A stretch of DNA of 64,000 nt, taken from positions 184,128-248,127 of the forward strand of contig NZ_SORX01000003.1 of NCBI RefSeq assembly GCF_004405125.1. Reading direction: 5' to 3'. Positions 60,147-64,000 of this stretch are shown piece by piece (the stretch's first letter is position 1; each line of letters begins with the position of its first letter). The stretch comes from Jeotgalibacillus salarius. Its GTDB lineage: Bacteria; Bacillota; Bacilli; Bacillales; Jeotgalibacillaceae. The position numbers and the translations under genes are program-made. The notes beneath the pieces are model-generated. The model saw nothing but the letters and a program-made list of their open reading frames with translations. It made no database searches and had not been told where the DNA came from.

Positions 60147-60272
60147 GTTCGGAGAAAAACAGCTGTGGCCCTTAGAAAGATAACCTTTGTTCTCAGAAAA
60201 AAGTGTACGGTTCGGAGAAATTTAAATCATGTTCTTAGAAAAAACAATGTGGTTCTTAAAATTGTGTAATTT
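60147..60272 (+). repeat. 21-bp phased array I (six units)
   Basis: TTC-type cores start at 60148, 60169, 60190, 60211, 60232 and 60253, exactly 21 bases apart; the consensus is GTTCNNAGAAAAA, the same sub-type as arrays E and J. The 60037-60387 spacer holds only the regulatory box, this array and a weak hairpin. Confidence 0.85.
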
Positions 60273-60387
60273 GACCTACGTGTCGATGTCCGATCCTTCG
60301 CAGCTACTCCGTCACCAACGCACACAAAAAAACCACCACACAAAGCCAAAATTCTGACTTCATGCAGCGGTTTCCACACTATTTATT

Positions 60388-61110
60388 TTACTCAACAAGC
60401 TGAATAAACTGCTTCGTCCGTTCATTAGACGGATTCTCGAAAAATGTTTTTGGGTCTGCTGATTCAATAATGACACCTTCATCAAGCATAATAATCCGGT
60501 CTGCAACTTCACGTGCAAAGCGCATCTCGTGAGTTACGACAACCATCGTCATTCCTTCTTCAGCAAGATTCTTCATAACCTGAAGCACCTCAGTTACGAG
60601 CTCCGGGTCAAGTGCAGAGGTTGGCTCATCAAACAGCATCACTTTAGGTTCCATGGCAAGTGAACGCGCAATTGCAACACGCTGTTTTTGACCACCTGAA
60701 AGCTTATTCGGATAGACATCTGCTTTATCTGCAAGTCCTACCTTATCAAGCAGCTCTTTTGCATGTTTGATCGCAGCAGCTTTCTTCTTTTTCTTGACCT
60801 GCATAGGCGCTTCAATGATATTTTCAATCACAGTTTTATGCGGAAACAGGTTAAAGTGCTGGAACACCATCCCTACTTCTGCACGAACTTTAGACAGGTT
60901 ATCTTTTTTGTGATTAATTGTGGTGCCATCAATCGTAATTTCACCATCATTGATCATTTCCAAAAAGTTAAAACAGCGCAGAAGTGTACTTTTACCGGAT
61001 CCGCTGACGCCGACCAATACCACTACTTCTGATGGCTGAACTTCAAGATCAATGCCTTTTAAGACTTCCAGGTCACCAAATGATTTATGAATGTTATTCG
61101 CTTTAATCAT
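60388..61110 (-). CDS. polar amino acid ABC transporter ATPase (GlnQ-like)
   Basis: A 240-residue ATPase. Walker [16 protein letters not shown], signature [16 protein letters not shown], Walker [15 protein letters not shown] and switch His in VTHEMRFA are intact. The His/Glu/Lys-type PAAT class is shown by [14 protein letters not shown]. It is the last of three transporter genes. The substrate, glutamine, cystine or another polar amino acid, cannot be told. Confidence 0.92.
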   Translation of the reverse strand: MIKANNIHKSFGDLEVLKGIDLEVQPSEVVVLVGVSGSGKSTLLRCFNFLEMINDGEITIDGTTINHKKDNLSKVRAEVGMVFQHFNLFPHKTVIENIIEAPMQVKKKKKAAAIKHAKELLDKVGLADKADVYPNKLSGGQKQRVAIARSLAMEPKVMLFDEPTSALDPELVTEVLQVMKNLAEEGMTMVVVTHEMRFAREVADRIIMLDEGVIIESADPKTFFENPSNERTKQFIQLVE

Positions 61111-61122
61111 GTGCGACCCTCC

Positions 61123-61791
61123 TTAATCTTTATCAAAATCGAGTTTATTTTCATACCATCTGAGCAGGTATGTGAAGATCATAACGAGAACTAAATAGTA
61201 GAATCCGACAATTAAATAGGTTTCAAACGGCTGAAAAGACTGTGCCGCTTCTCTGTTTGCAAGGGAGAACAGCTCGGCTACACCGATGACATAAACAAGG
61301 GAAGAATCCTTCAGCGCAATGATAAACTGGTTACCAAGAGGCGGGATTGAACGACGCAGTGCCTGCGGGAAGACGATACGTTTCATCGTCTGGGATTTTG
61401 TCATCCCAAGTGAAAAACTCGCTTCTGTCTGTCCTTTATCGACACCCTGAATCGCCCCACGGAAAATCTCTGCAATATAGGCACCATTGTGCACCCCAAG
61501 TGCAATTGCTCCTGCCCAGTAGTTGGACAGCGTGACAAATTCGGTAATTCCAAAATATAAAAACATAATCTGTACGATCAGCGGAGTTCCACGGATCACA
61601 GTAATATAAAAATTCGCAATCATCTGCAGCGGTTTTGCTTTCGACAATTTCAGAAGCGCAAAGAATAACCCTAACAGACAGCCGAGAATGATCCCGACTG
61701 CTGTTAACTGAAGGGTAATGACAGTAGCTTCCAAAAAGCCGGAAAGCGTTCGGGTAAACACATCAATCAGTGTTCCGAATATCTCTGGCAT
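61123..61791 (-). CDS. polar amino acid ABC transporter permease
   Basis: A 222-residue His/Glu-type permease with about five hydrophobic helices. The N-terminal FITVIRGTPLIVQI motif and the EAA coupling loop EASFSLGMTKSQTMKRIVFP are present. It lies 25 bases after the binding-protein gene and 12 before the ATPase gene, so the three are one transcript. It probably works as a homodimer. Confidence 0.92.
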   Translation of the reverse strand: MPEIFGTLIDVFTRTLSGFLEATVITLQLTAVGIILGCLLGLFFALLKLSKAKPLQMIANFYITVIRGTPLIVQIMFLYFGITEFVTLSNYWAGAIALGVHNGAYIAEIFRGAIQGVDKGQTEASFSLGMTKSQTMKRIVFPQALRRSIPPLGNQFIIALKDSSLVYVIGVAELFSLANREAAQSFQPFETYLIVGFYYLVLVMIFTYLLRWYENKLDFDKD

Positions 61792-61816
61792 ACTAACACC
61801 TTCCTACCTTATGGAC

Positions 61817-62659
61817 TTATTCTAATACTTCAATTCCTTCAGTTTCGGTTTCAAGAAGATTACGTCCGAAAAGATCATTTGAGATCTCATCATACGTACC
61901 ATCTTCCACGATTTCTGCCAATGCTTCATTGATTGCTTCAAGCAATGCTTCATCATCTTTATTTACAGCGACAGCTGCTTTTTCAATCCATAATGGATCG
62001 CCAACTTCTTTAATTTCAAGCCCCTGCGCCTGTGCTTCAAACCCAACTACATCGGCTGTAATAACGGCATCAAGTCGCCCTTCAATCGTTAAATCATTCA
62101 GTGCCACAACATCACTGTTATAGTATTGAATGTCGTCTGTGTATTCCTGTGCAGCTTCGTCATAGGTACTCTGTGCAACTACACCGATTGTTTTTCCTTC
62201 AAGGTCTTCCGGCGACGTGATGTCACTATTATTCTCGTTTACAAAGATCATCCCGCCTGAGTAATAGTATGGATCTGAGAAGTTAACCTGTTCTGCACGC
62301 TCATTCGTAATTGCCATACTTCCAATAATCGCATCGAAACGGTTACCGGTCAGCCCCTGCAGAATCGTTTCCCATGGTGTTGTAATCGGGTTCGGCTCAA
62401 GTCCCATTTTTTCAGCAAGCGCGTAACCGATCTCAACGTCAAACCCTTTCAGTTCTCCGCCTTCTTCGTAGTTAAATGGCTTGTATAGTCCACTTGATGC
62501 CCAAGTTAACTTACCTTCTTCAAGCAGATTGAATTCGCTTCCTGCTTCTGATGAGCCACCTTCGCTATTTCCTGTATCTTCGGCAGAATCATCGCTTCCG
62601 CATGCTGCCAGCACCATTGCCGCTGATAATGATAACCCAAACAATACCTTCTTTTTCAT
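61817..62659 (-). CDS. amino acid ABC transporter binding lipoprotein
   Basis: A 280-residue lipoprotein of the SBP_bac_3 family. The lipobox is LAAC (Cys20), followed by a Ser/Gly/Glu-rich linker. Ligand-fold landmarks are YKPFNYEEGGELKGFDVEIG, PWETILQGLTGNRFDAI and KTIGVVAQSTYDE. AGGGGAGC precedes the ATG. The gene is 47 bases after the RpiR-family regulator, so the operon may start there. Confidence 0.9.
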   Translation of the reverse strand: MKKKVLFGLSLSAAMVLAACGSDDSAEDTGNSEGGSSEAGSEFNLLEEGKLTWASSGLYKPFNYEEGGELKGFDVEIGYALAEKMGLEPNPITTPWETILQGLTGNRFDAIIGSMAITNERAEQVNFSDPYYYSGGMIFVNENNSDITSPEDLEGKTIGVVAQSTYDEAAQEYTDDIQYYNSDVVALNDLTIEGRLDAVITADVVGFEAQAQGLEIKEVGDPLWIEKAAVAVNKDDEALLEAINEALAEIVEDGTYDEISNDLFGRNLLETETEGIEVLE

Positions 62660-62706
62660 GAGTAATGCTCCCCTTTTTTGTGTTTTATTTTTAAAGGTAA
62701 AAACCT

Positions 62707-63558
62707 TTAGTCACGGTAAAAAATTTCTTTTTCCTCGTACATTTTTTCAACACGCTCTAAGTTCGCACTGACTTTTTCATGTTCTTTTACTGAGACAAAT
62801 CTCATTATGGAGGTCAACAAAGCTACTACTGCAGTAAACGAATCAATCTTCAAATTAGAATTCATCGCCGCTTCAAGTAAAATATCTGAGTGTTCCGCAA
62901 CCGGAGAATCCATTGAATCCGTAATCGAAATAATGGCTGCTCCCTGAGATTTAGCAGTTTTAACCGTTTCAAGAATATTTTTCGTGTAACGCGGAAACGC
63001 AAGAACAATCACGACATCAGACTCATCCATTTTCGACAGCTGCTGGTAGTACTGGACGTCTCCCTGCATCAGCATTTCAGTATTGTCGAGGACCATACTC
63101 ATCCACTGTGTAAATAAGTGTCCAAGGCCAAAACTGAATAAATTACTTGTTACGTAAACCTTCCTGGCATGGCTGATTTCATCAACTACACGGAGCAGAT
63201 CTTCCTCCTTCAGTGAATGCTTAAGCTTTTCGATATTCGCAATATCAGCATCAAGCAGACTATGCAAAAATGCCTGCCCTTCACTCCGGGTCTCCTGCCG
63301 ATCAGCCTGATCAGCATGAAAACGCTGTTCTGCAAGCTTTCGCTGTATCAGATGCTGCGCCTCCGGATAGCCTTTGTAACCAATTTTCTGCGTCAATCGA
63401 ATCACAGTCGATTCACTCACATTGACCATCTTCCCGACCTCTAATGCAGATGAAAAAGCAATGACACTCGGATTATCGAAAAATAACCGTGCAACCTTTT
63501 TCTGACCTGCACTAAGTGCCGAATATGAATTTTCTAATTTTTGCAGTATATCCTGCAT
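62707..63558 (-). CDS. RpiR/MurR-family regulator
   Basis: A 283-residue regulator with an N-terminal HTH_6 domain (about 1-75; MVNVSESTVIRLTQKIGYKG is the recognition part) and a C-terminal SIS domain (about 120-255) that normally binds a phosphosugar. Next to an amino acid transporter it is uncommon but seen. Two 16-bp palindromes, one over its start codon and one 56 bases upstream, are probable binding sites, suggesting autoregulation. Confidence 0.9.
   Translation of the reverse strand: MQDILQKLENSYSALSAGQKKVARLFFDNPSVIAFSSALEVGKMVNVSESTVIRLTQKIGYKGYPEAQHLIQRKLAEQRFHADQADRQETRSEGQAFLHSLLDADIANIEKLKHSLKEEDLLRVVDEISHARKVYVTSNLFSFGLGHLFTQWMSMVLDNTEMLMQGDVQYYQQLSKMDESDVVIVLAFPRYTKNILETVKTAKSQGAAIISITDSMDSPVAEHSDILLEAAMNSNLKIDSFTAVVALLTSIMRFVSVKEHEKVSANLERVEKMYEEKEIFYRD
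63542..63557. promoter_or_regulatory. RpiR palindrome over the start codon
   Basis: TGCAGTATATCCTGCA, arms TGCAG and CTGCA, spans codons 1-6 of the RpiR-family gene. It agrees with the palindrome at 63614-63629 at 14 of 16 positions. Confidence 0.6.
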
Positions 63559-63613
63559 TTCATAGCCTCCAACAAATGATTTGCAACAGTAACCTAGTTA
63601 TATTGTAACTTTA

Positions 63614-63629
63614 TGCAGGAAATCCTGCA
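63614..63629. promoter_or_regulatory. RpiR palindrome upstream of the gene
   Basis: TGCAGGAAATCCTGCA is a perfect palindrome with 7-base arms. The centres of the two sites are 72 bases apart, about seven helical turns, which would permit looping. Confidence 0.65.
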
Positions 63630-63684
63630 AGTGCGTTTGGTGAATTTTCTGAATTCATGGTGTTTCATGCCTAGTATAGCGCTG

Positions 63685-63810
63685 GTTCGTGGAATTTCCT
63701 GTGATCTTCGTGGAAAAATATGCTTGGTTCAGAGAATAACACTTAGTGTTCAGAGAAAAAATGATCTCGTTCGGAGAAATTTGTCGTTAGTTCGCTGAAT
63801 AATAACCTTT
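63685..63810 (+). repeat. 21-bp phased array J (six units)
   Basis: TTC cores start at 63686, 63707, 63728, 63749, 63770 and 63791, exactly 21 bases apart; the consensus is GTTCNNNGAAAAA, as in arrays E and I. It fills the spacer upstream of the RpiR palindrome; nothing else but a terminator lies in 63630-63897. Confidence 0.85.
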
Positions 63811-63847
63811 GACCTATTCTCGTCTGCCAGATCTCCAAGCCACTAAT

Positions 63848-63881
63848 AAAAAAACCCCGCCTGCATTACACAGACGGGGTT
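63848..63881 (-). terminator. terminator of the gene at the right edge
   Basis: AACCCCG-CTG pairs with CAG-CGGGGTT (one mismatch) around a 7-base loop; T7 follows on the minus strand. Confidence 0.88.
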
Positions 63882-63897
63882 CGTCATTCATCAATCC

Positions 63898-64000
63898 TTA
63901 TAGTCCTACCCGTTCCTCACTCCAGCCCCACAGCTCTTCTGCCAGCCATTCATTATCAGCTTCTTCTGACACGGCGAATTCCTTCATTTTATAAAAGTAT
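63898..64000 (-). CDS. 3' end of a minus-strand gene (partial)
   Basis: An open frame enters from the right edge and ends at a TAA (63898-63900), 17 bases before a terminator. The visible C-terminus is acidic (SEEADNEWLAEELWGWSEER). A start could also lie inside (ATG at about 63987), but the terminator indicates only that a gene ends here. Not recognised. Confidence 0.5.
   Translation of the reverse strand, partial: YFYKMKEFAVSEEADNEWLAEELWGWSEERVGL

Noticed and set aside
60060-60269. Open plus-strand frame through array I with a 7-residue repeat (VRRK/VLRK type); similar frames in arrays H and J
   Set aside because: A 21-base repeat always yields a 7-residue period in an open frame. Array E of the same sub-type has stop codons in the matching frame, there is no ribosome site, and only the DNA spacing is conserved.
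60322-60375. Terminator after the amino acid ABC operon
   Set aside because: Only a weak long-loop pairing (AAACCGC with GTGGTTT) is seen, though a T run exists on the minus strand; not strong enough to list.

Overview
The window reads as a chromosomal segment from a low-to-mid GC Gram-positive of the order Bacillales (Bacillaceae/Planococcaceae type; a Jeotgalibacillus-like salt-tolerant organism is my guess, not shown). Reasons: strong AGGAGG-type ribosome sites, and gene sets and layouts typical of Bacillus relatives, including des-desK-desR, a ytr operon, nsrR next to hmp, HemAT, a Zur-type rpsN, FNR with a Fur box, YvrJ/DUF1659/DUF2922 and SLH proteins. I found no rRNA, tRNA, prophage, insertion sequence or CRISPR array.

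Layout. 0-10.5 kb: DUF1206 protein, LTA-synthase-like sulfatase, chemoreceptor, EamA exporter, MOSC protein, succinate-semialdehyde dehydrogenase, and a UvrD-type helicase followed by an unlisted 45-residue zinc-ribbon gene. 10.7-17.4 kb: cydDC and the cold-response operon des-desKR. 17.9-25 kb: M23 peptidase, OYE flavoprotein, a Zur-box operon (rpsN, unknown, FAD oxidoreductase), NAD(P)-binding DUF2867 protein. 25-28.4 kb: a gas-sensing group (HemAT, NsrR, Hmp). 28.8-35.7 kb: small genes (DUF1659, DUF2922, a broken yvrJ), RlmA, a DnaA-box cluster, a Fur-controlled ferredoxin reductase, a kinase-like protein, and an HTH/membrane pair. 35.9-41.9 kb: flavin reductase, an ABC exporter with its two-component system, sucrose-6-phosphate hydrolase. 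42-48.8 kb: NERD protein and the ytrA-B-(CD)-E-F operon. 48.8-56.6 kb: GGDEF/EAL protein, SLH protein, YczE-type protein, ECF sigma/anti-sigma pair, acyl-CoA synthetase under a cre. 56.8-63.6 kb: FixH/YtkA-like lipoprotein, Sco, and a two-component system with shared promoter boxes; then a polar amino acid ABC transporter with an RpiR regulator.

The most unusual signal is intergenic. Ten separate spacers carry short degenerate arrays whose units repeat every 21 bp (21-22 bp in two of them), often exactly six units, with GTTC (or GAAC on the other strand) as the best-kept core. Two arrays of one sub-type flank the NERD gene in inverted orientation. I do not recognise these arrays as a named element. 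A second dispersed family is a structured GC-rich element of about 60-140 bp beginning GGAGCGTAAGGCGGTGACTCC-like and ending GCGGAAAT, with five copies, mostly at gene 3' ends and often beside a hairpin.

Several regulatory circuits can be read directly: identical TTCAC-N6-TTCACA plus -10 layouts before the response-regulator gene and before the FixH-like gene; three CTTAAA hexamers in an 11-bp register before the ABC/two-component operon; paired TGCAG-N6-CTGCA palindromes at the RpiR gene; NsrR-type sites before hmp; a Zur box before rpsN; a Fur box before the ferredoxin reductase; a palindrome before des; and an inverted repeat over the ytrA promoter.
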